Shown: piece after piece, positions 45,801-58,880 of the stretch | Layout: each line of letters opens with the position of its first letter | Numbering within the stretch: the first letter of the stretch is position 1 | Origin: Schistosoma mansoni | Lineage: Eukaryota > Platyhelminthes > Trematoda > Strigeidida > Schistosomatidae | Length of the DNA stretch: 64,000 nucleotides | Direction of reading: 5' to 3' | Assembly (NCBI RefSeq): GCF_000237925.1 | Contig: NC_031498.1 | Location: forward strand, 9,946,422 to 10,010,421 | Made by a program: the position numbers and the translations under genes | Notes under the pieces: generated by a model | Told to the model about the DNA's origin: nothing | What the model saw: only the letters and a program-made list of their open reading frames with translations | Databases searched by the model: none

Positions 45801-47899
45801 TTAAACAAAACATTTTCATATATATACGATTGTACAGCTTGATAATAAATTCGTTGAAAAGAGATCCCTTCGCTGAACTTCGTGTTTTTATTTTTAATGT
45901 TTAGATGGGAATTATATACCAATTAGTAATTGTTATTCATATGAACTAAAAAGCCATGAAAAATTGTTCATATATCAAATCTATTATGTGTTAGTGAGCA
46001 ATATATATTTAAAGTTAAAAGTATGTTGTAATGTTTCAAATCAGTTTTGAATTACGACAGTCTTTTTAACTTTTATTTCCGACAGAAGCTAAAATAAAAT
46101 CCACTGTTCTTCAGTCAAGGTTATCAAATTATTATTTATTAATATATAAAGCAAAACGGCACCACTGATTAACCTAGAAACCGTATGACTTTTTTAAGAT
46201 TTCAGTAATGAACTTGTAAGATTGTATGATTTTTATTATCTGACATTGTTTAGTTACCGATTTCTTGTTTATGCGTTTGATTCATAAAATTCGATACCCT
46301 GGTTCCTGCTTTTGTCTCATGTCACTCACTGATAAGAAGTTCTTCGAATCAGTCAAACTTAATAATATGACATTCAGATTACAGATAGAAGCAAAATTAT
46401 TGATTTATATACCTTAATTCAATGTTAAGTGCCTCATTTCGGTTGTAACAATTCGTTTGTTTGATTAACCAAAATGGAACATTTATTGATGATAAGAAGC
46501 TAACGACTGACTGTAACAAACTCTGATCAACTTTTATCATTCAAATGAATCGGTTGTGCAATGATGTTATTTTCAGCTAGATGAATAGTCCAAAATGCAA
46601 GAGGTATTTCTGGTCACTGATACAGCAAAAACCGTTTCAGAATCACTAATAACGATTTTGTAAAGCAGTCCATCCCTCACATTCCTTTCAATGAGGATAA
46701 AAGAGATAGGATAATGCCTTTGAATCTAAAAAGAATGCTGTAACAAACGTAGGTATCCCGAGAAATCCAATCTGAAAGAAAATTAGTTCACAATATCTTG
46801 CTAATTCAACTAGAATACTACAATATCATAAATGAATTTAGCAGTCAGACAACTGATAGCTGCTGTTCCTAACCAACTTTACAGTAGAACATTTTGTCAA
46901 ATAAAACTTTAAGTCCAATTAATTCCAGAGGTAAATTTCAAGCACAGAGAACTCCAGTCACTAACGCTACACCTATCACAGAGTTAGTGAATTTATACCC
47001 CAATAGTATTTATACTTCAAAGGAAATATTTTAATTACCCTTTAATAGAGCGAGTTTATCACACAGATAACACGTACCAAACGTAGTCACTCGTCAAATA
47101 ATTATGAAACGTGGGATAATGCATATTTGTAAATAAGATACTCCTATCGAATCACATATTGCAATAATTCAGACTGAACACACAGCTTATCTAAAAGTAT
47201 ACTACTATTTCACTCAGTAACAAAAATATTTATACCTTGAGCAGTAGAACTGTTGAACCGCTATCCTACCTTACAACTCTGTAACTATTCAGCAATACCA
47301 ACAGCAAATACGGGTTTCTTTTAAGATGATCCCAAAATAGCTTACAAAATTCTTTAGTTGACAATAAAAACATCAATGGAACATACGTAGCAGGAGCCTA
47401 TGTTCCACAAGGGGTAACAGGCGTAAGTAAGAGCCGTGACTTATTTAAACTGTTGCAGGCTAAAGAATGCGACCTAACTACTCTGAGTTTCCCGTTTTCA
47501 GCAGAATAATCCATGTTTCGCTCTTATTTTAGTTATAAGCTTTCAATCTTCATCGGTGCTATAGAGAAACACAAAGAAAACTAAAATTTGTTCACCAATT
47601 TTCTACATTTTGAAGCATAACCAATCTGGTCCGTGATATCTTCGGCACATTACAAGATACTTACTAATGAGCTAATATGGGCACTTAAAGCACTCATAAC
47701 ATTGGTTCTGTTAACGATATTCGACAACTTCACACTACATTTCAGCACTCCATTCCTTGACAAACTTCCTTAGGGAAAAAATAAGCTTATACTTTTACTA
47801 CGAGGTATACGATGGCAGATCAGAAGATTTGCTGTCTAATGCAGATGTCAGTTTGTTGGAATACCTAACAGAGCATCCAGTTTATTTTCCGTTCTTATA
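42900..47899. other. 5 kb featureless AT-rich DNA
   Basis: No reading frame with family resemblance and few frames over 60 codons. A weak tRNA-like SINE head is possible at 44025..44110 (minus; 'attctagattcgatcccg'). Small frames at 43162 and 43456 are Phe/Lys/Leu-rich chance translations. Confidence 0.45.
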
Positions 47900-48145
47900 C
47901 GTTAAAATGACCAGTTAGTGTATTGGCTAGCAAGATATCATGGCTTAGAATCGGTCAAAAGAGCATACGAACTCTTTCGTCTTCTAGATCATGAGTCCCA
48001 GTACCCTTTAATTAATACTTTTCATTCTCGTTTTTCCTTTGATTATTTCTACTCCTGTGCTGTTCAACCCACTAATTACATCCTGTCGTGTTGATGCGAT
48101 ATGGTAGATTTGCCAAATGCACCAGGCTCTACATTATGACAGAAC
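47900..48145 (+). mobile_element. Old LINE 3' end fragment
   Basis: A diverged relative of 16200..16480: 'catggcttagaatcggtcaa', 'gaactctttcgtcttctaga', 'tttctactcctgtgctgttc' and 'tgtcgtgttgatgcgatatg' follow the same order as the LINE 3' UTR. Recognisable only by order. Confidence 0.5.
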
Positions 48146-48149
48146 ACTA

Positions 48150-51100
48150 ATTGGTAAGATATAAATCACAACTCCCTGCAGAAAAACAACGAACTCAACC
48201 TAAACAAGATATTACAATACCGGTTGGATATCTCAGGTTACATTACTAGTTGCTACATGTTACAACAATGTCGTGATCGCATTAAATCCATTAACTGGAA
48301 GGTACAGTTCCAAAAACTCAACTTTCCTCATAACCATTTATCTTGCGAGATATGGTGAATACCTTAGTTCTAGTAAGATGTGCAATTTTTCTTATCTAAA
48401 CGCATAAAACAGTTGTCAATAGCATATTTGGAGCCGATGTAAAATACTTAATTCACCAGATCATTGTCAGATTGTGATTGAACTTGAACGGGGCTATTAG
48501 GATTTGTCAATATGCGAATAGATCTTTAAGAATATGATTGCCGTTTCAAAAATTCGTAATAGCTTACAACGTTCAAACTGGTGTTTAGGTAACCATTCTT
48601 TTGCAATGATATTGAGTGTTTAATCAACAGTCTGCGTCGCTTATTATATTCACCAATAAGAAATACCAGCATAATTATTACAAAGTGATTTCAATCACTT
48701 CCAATCGTTTTTGAGTGAGAATTTAGGCAACTGTAGCAAATTGTATCGAATTTTGTCTTAGGACATCATCAGAATGGGCCAATTACAGGAACAGCCAACC
48801 TACAAGAATAAGTCTATATGGTGAATATGTGTAGTTAAACACAGGTGTTCATCCCCATTTCATGTTTCATATAGACAATATTCCAAGCAGGAGTCATCAA
48901 ATAGGTAACCAAATCAAAATAAGAATGTCTGTTATCTCACGAGCGTAGGATATCTAACACGTTTAAAGGCGATCCAAATATTGAGTTTATTATAAAATGC
49001 TTTTACTTAGCACAATTTCAGTCAGTAGACCAGAAGCTTAATAATTCTTAGAGAAGTTGCGATTGACACAGTAAAGTAAGATAATGTATCACATTGTCTG
49101 ATTAGGCTGTAGATATACGAAATATGAGTTGAGTATTTAACGATATTATGTGAATCTAGCAAACTATGGTCAGTAAAGATACTGTGTCATCACCTAACGA
49201 CAACCGAGGCAAAAACCAAGTTGATGAGGAATATATATATTCCAACCCATTAGGCACTAAACTTTTTCACGATAATAAATCAGTGAAAGTAATCTGAAGC
49301 TGCTCCACTGCTTCCTAACCATAATAACAATTTACTAGTAACTTTCTGTCCTAAAAACATTCTCATTTCGTTAGGTGGAAAGGTTCTTTTCTGAAGAAAA
49401 ATTTCTGCACAGCACAAACAGGCAACTTGTTCAACACATGTTAATGATCACCTAATTGAATTTATCCAAAAACTCTGCCGATGTTAATATTAACAGCTAA
49501 AAAACTTCTAGAATTGTAATTACGATCATAAAGTCTGTTAAGTTGGAAAAGTACTGAAGGGATTGATAACCCAATATTGGGAATGTTTATCGAAAACAGA
49601 CACTAACGAATTGATAAGAACCACTATCGAAGAATTTATCCCTTGAGTTAAGACGCATCTTTCACGTTGTGAGATAAAATCGCTTCACATATCTATCAGA
49701 TGCTAAGTATATCACCAGCCGATAACACCAGTCGAATGGTGAGTTTCTGATAAATATTGGGCACAAAACTTTTCAGAATTTAAGGGGATTAAGCCACTAA
49801 TGTTGAAGGTCAGAGCGTTTGTTTGTTAATTATCTTTCGAGGAGCTTAATACCATCTACAGTAATAGCTCCTGTAAATAGATCCGATCGGTCTAGTGTTG
49901 CAGAAAACCAGCTTACAAATAACGCGACACGATCTATATTTTATAGGCTAGTTGTCTGGTTCTCACTTTACTAGTGAGAATCTGAGAGACAAACAACAAA
50001 TGCATAAATAACTATGCTCAAGTACTACACCGTCCTCACTAAATCCCTGAGATTCTTATAAAAGTTACTTTATGGACTTGATAATAGGATGAACTAGTTG
50101 TTCTAGATTCAAAAAATTTGAGCATTCACTAATTACTTCTCAAAATGGCTTCACAGTGTATTAGGAAGCTACAATTTAAAGGATGATAAAAGTATGCTAA
50201 GCAGTATGGTAGAAAGAACTATTGATATGACTATTTGTCCTATGAATACATCAAATATACAATAAGTTTACTCTACGGGATCAAAGTCATTAAGTTATAA
50301 GATGCAAAGTACTGAATCACTGCATTCTATTCGTGTGTTTTAAAATAACTAAACACATTCACAGTAACAAACATAACAGACTACGTTATAAATGAAAGGA
50401 CATTCACTCTAGATGAAAGGCTCTAATTGTACTCTACAGTAATCTGTTATCACAAATATATTAACCATTAAACTACCGCTATACATAATGAGATCCATCA
50501 GATGAGAACTGTATAAGGTAGTCCCTTCAAACACCATAAAGTATTTTGTCATTACTCCACAGTTTGATATTAGCATGAGAAACAAAACATAAGCTTCGTT
50601 ATGTTACTGAAGTTTTCAAGTGAATGTTAACTTCAGAGACATGAACAAGCCCTAGCATTACTAGTAACAAAAAAGAGAATCTGAAATTCTGTCATTAAAT
50701 CCATCAAAATGGCATATTAATGCTGGTCAGTCATACAATTAGAACTATTACTAACATATGGATTGTTATGAACCTCGGAAGAGTTTACTACTTCACTGAG
50801 ACCAGCAGACACCATCTTTATGAGATATAGTAAACCGAATTAAATTTCGAAATATTCTTAACTACATTTAAAATTCCCAAATAAATCAAAACACCATACT
50901 AAAAGATAGTTATTTAACAGCTGATCTCTCGCTCTAGGTTCAATATAACCATATCAGTACACTTAATTGTTGTTTGAAACTTAGTATGCCTAGTGTAAAA
51001 GACAATCCAATATTAGGAAAATTGCTAACATTACTTGTATAAAAATTAGTAAGTACTAGGATTAAACTACATCACAATCACTCAATATTATGCCGAAAAC

Positions 51101-51327
51101 CTAGACATTTTATCAGAACAAATGATCACTCCCAAATTACAGTAATTTCGCTGAAATTTAATGTTATTAAAGTATGACAATGATACAGTTTTTAAAGTAG
51201 GAACTTGGAAAAAGAACAATAAAAATGTTAGTTTTGAATTGCTTCAGATGATTTCATATATAAAACATATTTATGTACAGTTATCTTAGAAATTATTTAG
51301 AACTGTGATTCACTAGACCATATTTTA
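48150..51327. other. 3' flank of RPB1 and AT-rich spacer
   Basis: No gene or shared repeat. The RPB1 3' UTR must start here on the minus strand. An AATAAA overlaps the RPB1 stop codon (51329..51324), which would allow a very short 3' UTR; ATTAAA-like signals near 51160 are an alternative. Confidence 0.4.
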
Positions 51328-54300
51328 TTACCGCCGTGTATCAGGAGTTGGATAATACTCTCGTGGACTGGGAGATGGTGAACCTGGTCGAGGAGTAGTC
51401 ATAAAGTAGTGTGACGAAGGGGTGTGGAAAGTTGATGGACTATATGCTGATGTGCCAAGGGTGGATCCAGAGAAACCAGTACCTGAATAGCCGAGAAGAC
51501 TTGAAGATCCCAAGCCAGTTCCAGTACTTAAACCATGAGACATGGGATAGTTTGGAGTCGTTGGATAGGAAAGTGGAGAATTACTTGGTCCTCCCAAAGT
51601 TCCACTTGGAGCACCACCCGGAGAACTGGGGGTAGTCATCTGTGGAGAATAACTTTCCACTGAGGAACTTCCAGCTAACGTCGGAGGACTGTAACGAGGA
51701 GCAGAAGGAGAAGCATTAAATGACAATGGTGAAGCAGGTTGACTATTTGGATAAAAAGATGGTCTGCTACCACTTAAACTGCTTGCGCTCATACCAGGTG
51801 AAGGTGAACTTGGAGAGACTCCAGGAGTTTCTGAGCCAGGCAAAACACCCCAACCGCTGAAATCTCGACTCATTGAACTACCACCACCTGTAGGCATTGG
51901 ACTGTTCGGACTATAAGAATAATTTATGCTATCGGGAGAATCGCTGGACGGACCAAGAGACCCACTGGATATCATTCCATATCCTGAAAAACTGGGATGG
52001 TGTGGAGAACGTTGAGTATATCCGACAGACATAGGTTCATAGGATTGTTGTAATGAGAACGTTGGTGAGTTGCTATCTCCACTAGCACTGAAACTTGAAC
52101 TGCTGCCTGTGCCAGCGTAGGATGGTTTGTGAATGGGTGAAAATATATCGGCACGAAGACTTCCAGGACCTCCATACCCAAAAGAACCACTACTGAGGCT
52201 CCCAGAATGTCCAGGACTAGAGCCAGGTGAACCCAATTCCGTTTGTGGAGTACCCATAAAAGACATAGGACTACTGAACCCAACATATGCAGCTGGTGAA
52301 AATGCTTCCGGAGTACGAGGGCTGTCTAACTGAGGACTTCGACCAGGAGATAAAGAAGAATCGTAACGCATAGCCGGGGAGAACATAGCATTATGTGGAG
52401 CTGTAGCACCTCCAAGGCCACCACGGTAACTTGGAGAATCTACAGAGCCAACAGGAGAGTGGGCGTTATCCCATGGTGTATGATAACCACTATCCCCAAG
52501 TACAGGTATTCCATCTGCATTCATAGTCAAGCCCAACCCAGGTGAAGCAAGTGCAGCAAGGCCCTCGAAACCTGGTGCATTAAACAAACCCATTCCCAAG
52601 ACACCACCGAGTGGTATAGGTTGCGCTTCCTGACACTTGGCTGAATCCAGAAGCAAATCAAAACAACCTGTCCCAATTCTAGCCAGTTGACCAAGCATAA
52701 TAGTTTCTGAGACACCAGCCATTGGATCACACTCAGAATGGATAGCAGCTTCCATAAGTATGTCAACTGTTTCTTCAAAACTACAACGAGCTAAAGCTCC
52801 CGTATCCAAACGGTTAAGACCATGCCGAGTAATAGCCATGAGATGTCCTTTGACAGTCATAATATCACACAACAACGCCAGGTGACGATAATTGACATAC
52901 GAGCCGTCAAAAGAAATGACATGATGCATCTCACATTCTATCGCTTTACGCACAGCTTCAATTCCAAGAGCTTCAAAAATTTCTACAATATCATTGCTCA
53001 CCGTGCGTACCGGATCTACATCTCGTTCAGCAAGAACTCTCATCAGACAAGTGCCGTCAGTTTCTAACATCCACTCTGCAACCGTATCAAAGCTTCCATC
53101 ATCTTTGATAACCACACGCTTTTTATCTTGCGTTTTAGGTAGATGCATGTACACTTTTGTAATCTGAGGTATCCCCTGTAGAGTAATATCAGTTAATAAA
53201 TTTGCTTCAATAAAACGAAGGAAAGTATCATCTTCCATTTTATCAGAGGTTGTATCAGCATCCTTGAAATCTTTTTCTAAGTCACTATTCATAATACGAA
53301 TTCTCATGACCAGCTTTAAATTATCATCTGGTATGTGACATATGAGATCATTACCGAAAGCTCGTGTTATTTTATCTGCGATTTGTTCCATTGATAATTT
53401 TTTACCAGTCATACCTTTTCTAGTGAACTCAATGCGAAGCATCCAAGAGCTAATTGCGTTAACATCAAAATCTGGTAACTCGTAATATGTGGATACCCAT
53501 TCTCTGTCTTCTTCAACTACGGTATTTTGGGGATCTGGGTCATAATATATGTAAGTGCTGTTGACCAGTTTACGTAAAGTAGTATGCTCTAATCGTGCAA
53601 CAACATCTTTTGTTCGTTCTGCATCTCTGGCAGCTTGACCAGTCAAGAAGATTGTCATAGATGGAGTTTTCGGACGTTTGCTTACGTTTATGATTTCTTT
53701 CAAACGAGGAACACCAAGAGTGACATTTTTAGCAGACACACCAGCGTAATGGAAGGTATTTAAAGTCATTTGAGTAGCTGGTTCTCCGAGAGATTGAGCT
53801 GCTAGTGCTCCAACCATTTCACCTGGGTGAATATGGGCTTGTTGAAAACGGGCACGAACTTCACCTAACACCCAATCTAAAGCCTCATAACTAAGGCGGT
53901 AGTCAATGATTACCTTTTTTGCGCATAGCGATGCTCTAATCAATGAGCTTAACAGGAGTGTAGCGTTTGCGTTGGCCTCTTTGCTCAGTCGATCATCGCC
54001 TGGCACAACTATCAGACGCTTACAAGTTTCTCGAACCATTTCAACAACTTGTCTGGGATGGATATTTGTTTTTGAAAGTGGATCTATTTCGAAAATTTTC
54101 TGAGCATTCATCACTAGTCTATTAATGTTGCACGGTAAAACAACAGAGTCATCCGTTTTTTTGATGACAGAACGAAGTATTTCTCTATCAGAACACAACT
54201 GAAGCCATTCTGACTCTAGTTCCGATTGTGTTTGTGAATCTGTAGCCAAACTACGGACAACATCCTCGGGCATACATCGTCTCAGAACTCTTTCGTTGCC

Positions 54301-56535
54301 AATATCAAACCGAAAACCGTGCTCAAAAACAGCATTAGACGGTTTGAATGTTGGAAGACGCTGAAACTCCACATGGGTTGCATCCAGCCCATCCTCACCA
54401 TATCTGAGTTGGATTAACTGGTTGATTTGATTTCTAACAGTCCCATCGTATTTGATCATAACTGATTCCATAGCTTTAATTAGACGACGTTGAATGTACC
54501 CAGTTTCGGCGGTTTTGACTGCAGTGTCTATCAAGCCTTCTCGACCACCCATAGCGTGGAAAAAAAATTCAGTGGGTGTTAAACCAGCAAGGTAGGAGTT
54601 TTCAACGAAGCCACGAGACTCAGGACCATAATCATCTTGAATAAAATGTGGTAGCGTACGGTGACGAAAACCGAAGGGAATTCTTTTACCTTCAACGTTT
54701 TGTTGACCCACACAAGCGATGACTTGAGAGATGTTAATACGAGAACCTTTAGAACCAGCGACGACCATAATATTGAAATTGTTGTACTTAGATAGAGAGC
54801 GCTGAGCACAGCTACCAGTTTTGTCACGAGCGTCATTAAGAATTTTATTAACGCTATTTTCGAAAGTTTGTCGAAGTGTATTGCCTGGTGTTGGCTGTAA
54901 GTCGTAATTATGAGCCTGATCAATAATTTCAAATACAGCGTCTTTTGCTTTGGTAATTGTACCACTAATTTGCCGACGAGTTGCCTGGTCATATAATGTA
55001 TCAGCGATACCGATTGTATGTCCTTCTATAAGAAGCCAATTGTTAACAACTGTTTGGATGTTATTGAAGAACATGTTAACTTGATCATGATGATGCTCCA
55101 ATGCAACGATATGAATTAAAGAGCCTGCACCAGAACCTAATGTTTTTTTGCATAAAATACCTGAGATTAAATCTCCGTCATCAACGATAACTTTAGTATC
55201 ACCAGGAGATATCCATTTATAAGGGCCAATATCTTCTTCTTCTGGATGAGTACTATGTGTACGAATACAATTGACTCGGCCAGGTATGACGAGGCTAAAT
55301 AACTGCTTTCCAGTCCATAGACGTTGAGGTTTGTAAATTGCTGGTTTAGGCATACGACCATTCCAAGTTGGTAAGTACATTAATAAGTTCATCATTTCAG
55401 ATCGATTTAGAAAGACATCACGTTGCGTCATCTTATTTACTGCAGTTAGTGTATCCTGGACAATACCCATGACAGGTTTATTAGCTTGTGGTGTGATCAC
55501 TAAACGTGAAACACGGGCTAGCTGACTTATTTCCGCTTTCGTCTCAACAGATTGTGGGAGATGTAAGTTCATTTCATCGCCGTCGAAATCAGCATTATAC
55601 GGTGAAGTAACAGACAGATTTAGACGAAACGTAGACCAAGGCAAGACTTTAACACGATGACACATCATAGACATTTTATGCAGCGTTGGTTGACGATTGA
55701 ATATCACAAAGTCATCATTTAACATATGTCGCTCAACAATATAACCAACCTGAAGTGTGAGGTCTGAAACTTTAGGATGATACCGTAAATCTATACGATC
55801 TCCGTTTTCACGCACGATAAACTTAGCACCAGGATAGAGGGTTCCATTCTGTACTAGCTTTTGCAAATGATCTATGTTAAATTGAGTAACTATCTCAGGA
55901 TAAGTTAGATTTTGAGCTATTGTTCGTGGGACGCCCACTTGATCTAAATTAAGGTTGGGATCGGCTGTGATAACAGTACGAGCTGAGAAGTCAACACGTT
56001 TTCCCATAAGATTACCTCGAATACGGCCAGCTTTACCTTTGAGTCGTTGTTTGATAGACTTCAGTGGGCGTCCGGACTTCTGAATCGCCTTAGGTAACCC
56101 GGGAACTTCATTATCAACCATGGTTGTGACATGGAACTGTAGCATTTTGATATCTTCAGCAATTATATGGGCTGCTGCACCATTTTGTTCGTCCCGACGA
56201 AGCTGATTGTTAGCTTTTATAATATCAGCAAGCTTGTGTGTTAAATCGTCTTGATTACGAGTGGCCCCATACATCACAACGGCAGGACGGACACATAGAG
56301 GAGGGACTGGCAAGACAGTTGCGATCATCCAATCAGGTCGTGCATAACGTGGATCAAACCCGAGAGACAAGCAATCTTCATCTGACATACGCTTAAAAAC
56401 TTCTAATACGCGTTCAGCAGTCAAATTAATCTTCCGTTCTTGTGATTCCTCGTTCACTTTTTTCCATTCAGCAGTAAGCTCAAGTCCATTACGACGAAAA
56501 CGAGGTTGATAACGTCCACAACCAGAGCGTTTTAC
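51328..56535 (-). CDS. POLR2A: RNA polymerase II largest subunit RPB1, main exon
   Basis: Encodes the catalytic largest subunit of RNA polymerase II, which makes mRNA in the nucleus. This 5208 bp exon starts after an AG acceptor (56537..56536) with GTA AAA CGC, reads through '[20 protein letters not shown]', and ends in TAA at 51328; 1735 codons with no interruption. Features in order: clamp and N-terminal core ('KLLQFHV'-like region), the metal-binding loop [14 protein letters not shown] (about 55563..55600, three Asp for catalytic Mg2+), the funnel and '[20 protein letters not shown]', '[20 protein letters not shown]', and the trigger loop '[20 protein letters not shown]'. The final ~400 residues form a Ser/Pro/Gly-rich C-terminal domain with few YSPxSPx heptads. 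Joined to exon 2 the visible protein is 1877 residues, close to the animal norm. Confidence 0.97.
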   Translation of the reverse strand, partial: VKRSGCGRYQPRFRRNGLELTAEWKKVNEESQERKINLTAERVLEVFKRMSDEDCLSLGFDPRYARPDWMIATVLPVPPLCVRPAVVMYGATRNQDDLTHKLADIIKANNQLRRDEQNGAAAHIIAEDIKMLQFHVTTMVDNEVPGLPKAIQKSGRPLKSIKQRLKGKAGRIRGNLMGKRVDFSARTVITADPNLNLDQVGVPRTIAQNLTYPEIVTQFNIDHLQKLVQNGTLYPGAKFIVRENGDRIDLRYHPKVSDLTLQVGYIVERHMLNDDFVIFNRQPTLHKMSMMCHRVKVLPWSTFRLNLSVTSPYNADFDGDEMNLHLPQSVETKAEISQLARVSRLVITPQANKPVMGIVQDTLTAVNKMTQRDVFLNRSEMMNLLMYLPTWNGRMPKPAIYKPQRLWTGKQLFSLVIPGRVNCIRTHSTHPEEEDIGPYKWISPGDTKVIVDDGDLISGILCKKTLGSGAGSLIHIVALEHHHDQVNMFFNNIQTVVNNWLLIEGHTIGIADTLYDQATRRQISGTITKAKDAVFEIIDQAHNYDLQPTPGNTLRQTFENSVNKILNDARDKTGSCAQRSLSKYNNFNIMVVAGSKGSRINISQVIACVGQQNVEGKRIPFGFRHRTLPHFIQDDYGPESRGFVENSYLAGLTPTEFFFHAMGGREGLIDTAVKTAETGYIQRRLIKAMESVMIKYDGTVRNQINQLIQLRYGEDGLDATHVEFQRLPTFKPSNAVFEHGFRFDIGNERVLRRCMPEDVVRSLATDSQTQSELESEWLQLCSDREILRSVIKKTDDSVVLPCNINRLVMNAQKIFEIDPLSKTNIHPRQVVEMVRETCKRLIVVPGDDRLSKEANANATLLLSSLIRASLCAKKVIIDYRLSYEALDWVLGEVRARFQQAHIHPGEMVGALAAQSLGEPATQMTLNTFHYAGVSAKNVTLGVPRLKEIINVSKRPKTPSMTIFLTGQAARDAERTKDVVARLEHTTLRKLVNSTYIYYDPDPQNTVVEEDREWVSTYYELPDFDVNAISSWMLRIEFTRKGMTGKKLSMEQIADKITRAFGNDLICHIPDDNLKLVMRIRIMNSDLEKDFKDADTTSDKMEDDTFLRFIEANLLTDITLQGIPQITKVYMHLPKTQDKKRVVIKDDGSFDTVAEWMLETDGTCLMRVLAERDVDPVRTVSNDIVEIFEALGIEAVRKAIECEMHHVISFDGSYVNYRHLALLCDIMTVKGHLMAITRHGLNRLDTGALARCSFEETVDILMEAAIHSECDPMAGVSETIMLGQLARIGTGCFDLLLDSAKCQEAQPIPLGGVLGMGLFNAPGFEGLAALASPGLGLTMNADGIPVLGDSGYHTPWDNAHSPVGSVDSPSYRGGLGGATAPHNAMFSPAMRYDSSLSPGRSPQLDSPRTPEAFSPAAYVGFSSPMSFMGTPQTELGSPGSSPGHSGSLSSGSFGYGGPGSLRADIFSPIHKPSYAGTGSSSSFSASGDSNSPTFSLQQSYEPMSVGYTQRSPHHPSFSGYGMISSGSLGPSSDSPDSINYSYSPNSPMPTGGGSSMSRDFSGWGVLPGSETPGVSPSSPSPGMSASSLSGSRPSFYPNSQPASPLSFNASPSAPRYSPPTLAGSSSVESYSPQMTTPSSPGGAPSGTLGGPSNSPLSYPTTPNYPMSHGLSTGTGLGSSSLLGYSGTGFSGSTLGTSAYSPSTFHTPSSHYFMTTPRPGSPSPSPREYYPTPDTRR

Positions 56536-57605
56536 CTATATAATAAGAAAAACAATTGAAATACTTTTGTTAAATGACATCTAACTTGTCCTACAGTTTG
56601 TAGCTAATAATGTATTGAATCTGGATAAAGCCATGAGTACAAATAATCCGAGCTACTTTTTTAGTTAAAATACACCAGAAATAACTTGTTAAATCAAAAG
56701 CACGTTACTAAAATTACGATTCCCGTAAAGATTAGACTGAACATTTGGGTTGACATGAAGTCCACATTTTACATAACAAAAAAAACCAGACAAAAGAACA
56801 GGATTATATACAACTAGTTCGAAAACGTAGCCACAAAACGAATAGGATTGTTTGTAACCGCGTTACGATTTACCAACAATAACATATATCCCGCTAATTT
56901 GCCTACTGTTCATCACAAACGTTATGAATGGGAATTAATTCATAATTACCCATTAAATTCTGCAAATATTAAATAGTTATGACATATTCACGGGATATTG
57001 GAAAATGGATATGCATTACATTTATGTCAAAAGAAAATATGGGTACGAAGTTAAAACCAATGTCCACTTACGATTTTCTGAACTTTTAAAAACCAAAAGA
57101 GAACCTCAAAAAACATAGATTCCTAACAATCAAATCAAGACCCATTAGATAAATTGGGTGTTACCTCATACATATATTGATTAAGAAATGACTTAGAATC
57201 TTCTAGGAAAGTTGCTTCATAAACATCCAGTTTGAGGTATGATTTTTTTACATGTAAATTAGAAATGAATAGAAAATCACTAACCAGATAAGGCCATAAT
57301 GTCAAACTGCTTCTGGTGGGTGCCACTTTTCCAACTACATTCAACCAAAATACTCATTATATGACCCATTGTCTATAGACTACAAGTGTTCATAAACATA
57401 TGGATGTGACAGTTCATATGTCTTACACTGAATATACGTCCGTTTAGTACTTCAAATTTGGCGGAACTCAGACATTCTGCAAAGATAGATCTTAACACCT
57501 ATTACTGTAAATATTATTCGCGTACATTCTGAAGTTAATGCAAATTTCCGTGCTTCAAACAGTGGTTACAAAGAAGAATAAGGGTTTATGAACACCGAAA
57601 CTCAC
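56536..57605 (-). other. RPB1 intron between exons 2 and 3
   Basis: 1070 bp intron with donor AAA|GTGAGT and acceptor TATATAG, phase 0. No repeat or nested gene recognised; the frame 57135..57344 is not supported. Confidence 0.85.
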
Positions 57606-58031
57606 TTTACTACTGAGGCTGACATCATTTTCGCTTTGGACTTGATCATCATTAGATATACACTCAGATCGTGTTTTGCACTCTTCATACATAAATGACA
57701 TCCTTCGTCTATTATCACCTTTTGTTTTGCGTAGTATCTCTTGGATCCTTGACGACTGCACATCAACTAGAATCTTTGAGCAATAGAAACAGACACAGCG
57801 TAGGACCTTCATAGTTTTCTTAAGGAAGCCAATGTGAAAGACCGGTTTCGCAAGTTCTACGTGACCAAAATGTCCTGGGCAAGATGATACACTGCCGCTA
57901 CATGTTTGACAGATAGAGCTACGATCTACACAACCCTGACGAGGATCCATCAATCCACCAAGTTTCGGTTTCCCTCCTTCCATAGTCTCCGCATACTTGA
58001 TCCCACCATCCGGAGTGACGGATAATTCTTT
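57606..58031 (-). CDS. POLR2A: RPB1 N-terminal exon (zinc-binding clamp head)
   Basis: 426 bp exon, 142 codons, phase 0 at both ends. Acceptor TTTTATAG (AG at 58033..58032) and donor GTGAGT (57605). It begins [20 protein letters not shown], so the reading frame extends 16 codons upstream of the first Met (57983), which is therefore not the start. Domains: '[10 protein letters not shown]', the zinc site CQTC...CPGHFGH, then '[20 protein letters not shown]' and the second zinc cluster started by CVCFYC and completed by SGCGRYQP in the next exon. The linker ([11 protein letters not shown]) is variable in animals. The preceding ~30 residues must come from a first exon I could not find. Confidence 0.95.
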
Positions 58032-58039
58032 CTATAAAA

Positions 58040-58880
58040 AGTTAGTGAATGCAAATGTTTTACTTAACCAACTAAAGGAGTTAATTAGAAATTTGTATCC
58101 TAAAAGTGGTTACTACTGAATAACTGATTGATATACGGCCCGATACATTGAGGCTTAAACAGATTCCTGTTGTACTCAGCATAAGACGGTACCTTAATAA
58201 CTATTTTGACGTAGACATCGTTCCCAAAGAAATCTTCACGTTTAACAGTGCGCACTTAATGGTTTTACTAATACTTGGACATAGGTCGTATCATTTGTGA
58301 TTAACGACTTTTAAGGTAGTGTATTATATTCTCAACCCTACAAAAATCAGAACCTCCAGAAATCTGTGAGACAAGTGATAGTGGTTTACAAAACGTGGTT
58401 GCTCTGCTTTACATTTCAGTCGCACTAATCGGTGTGCTTAACATATGTGGCCGGTTGGATATGTCCTTTTATCTATTATTTTTAAACGTAAAATTATCAA
58501 AGCAATTAATATCTTGTCAACCACTCCTCTTAATCATAAATTTAGTCCGAAAGATTAAAGTACTCTTTAGTACAAGATGTCTGGAATGAACTATGCACAC
58601 ACAACGACTCAATCAAGCCAACATAAACTTTCTTCGTTGATAATCATCAGTTTATAATATGGTGCTGTGGTATAAAAATCTGTTAGTTTATCACAAGAGC
58701 CTGGTTAAGATTAAAGAAATAGTACAACTCAGTAGCTTGATACATTGTTAGACATAGCTCATAATAAAAAACAATGGTGATTCAGTCGTAATTTCCTCTT
58801 AATTCATAAAACTCAGAGGAACATCAAGTGAAATGTTTACAGTTGTATATCTTTTAGCTGAATTAGTATCATCATATGCC
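58040..58880. other. Probable RPB1 intron 1, 3' part
   Basis: Non-coding AT-rich sequence upstream of RPB1 exon 2. I looked on the minus strand for an exon ending in a SPxEL-like peptide before a GT donor and did not find one. Confidence 0.4.

Noticed and set aside
51411-54103. Plus- and minus-strand frames within RPB1
   Set aside because: Shadows of the RPB1 reading frame in other frames.
58238-58255. Minus-strand peptide VRTVKR as the missing RPB1 exon 1
   Set aside because: It resembles the RTIKR of animal RPB1, but a TAA lies directly upstream in frame and the next residues do not continue with the family sequence; no suitable donor follows.
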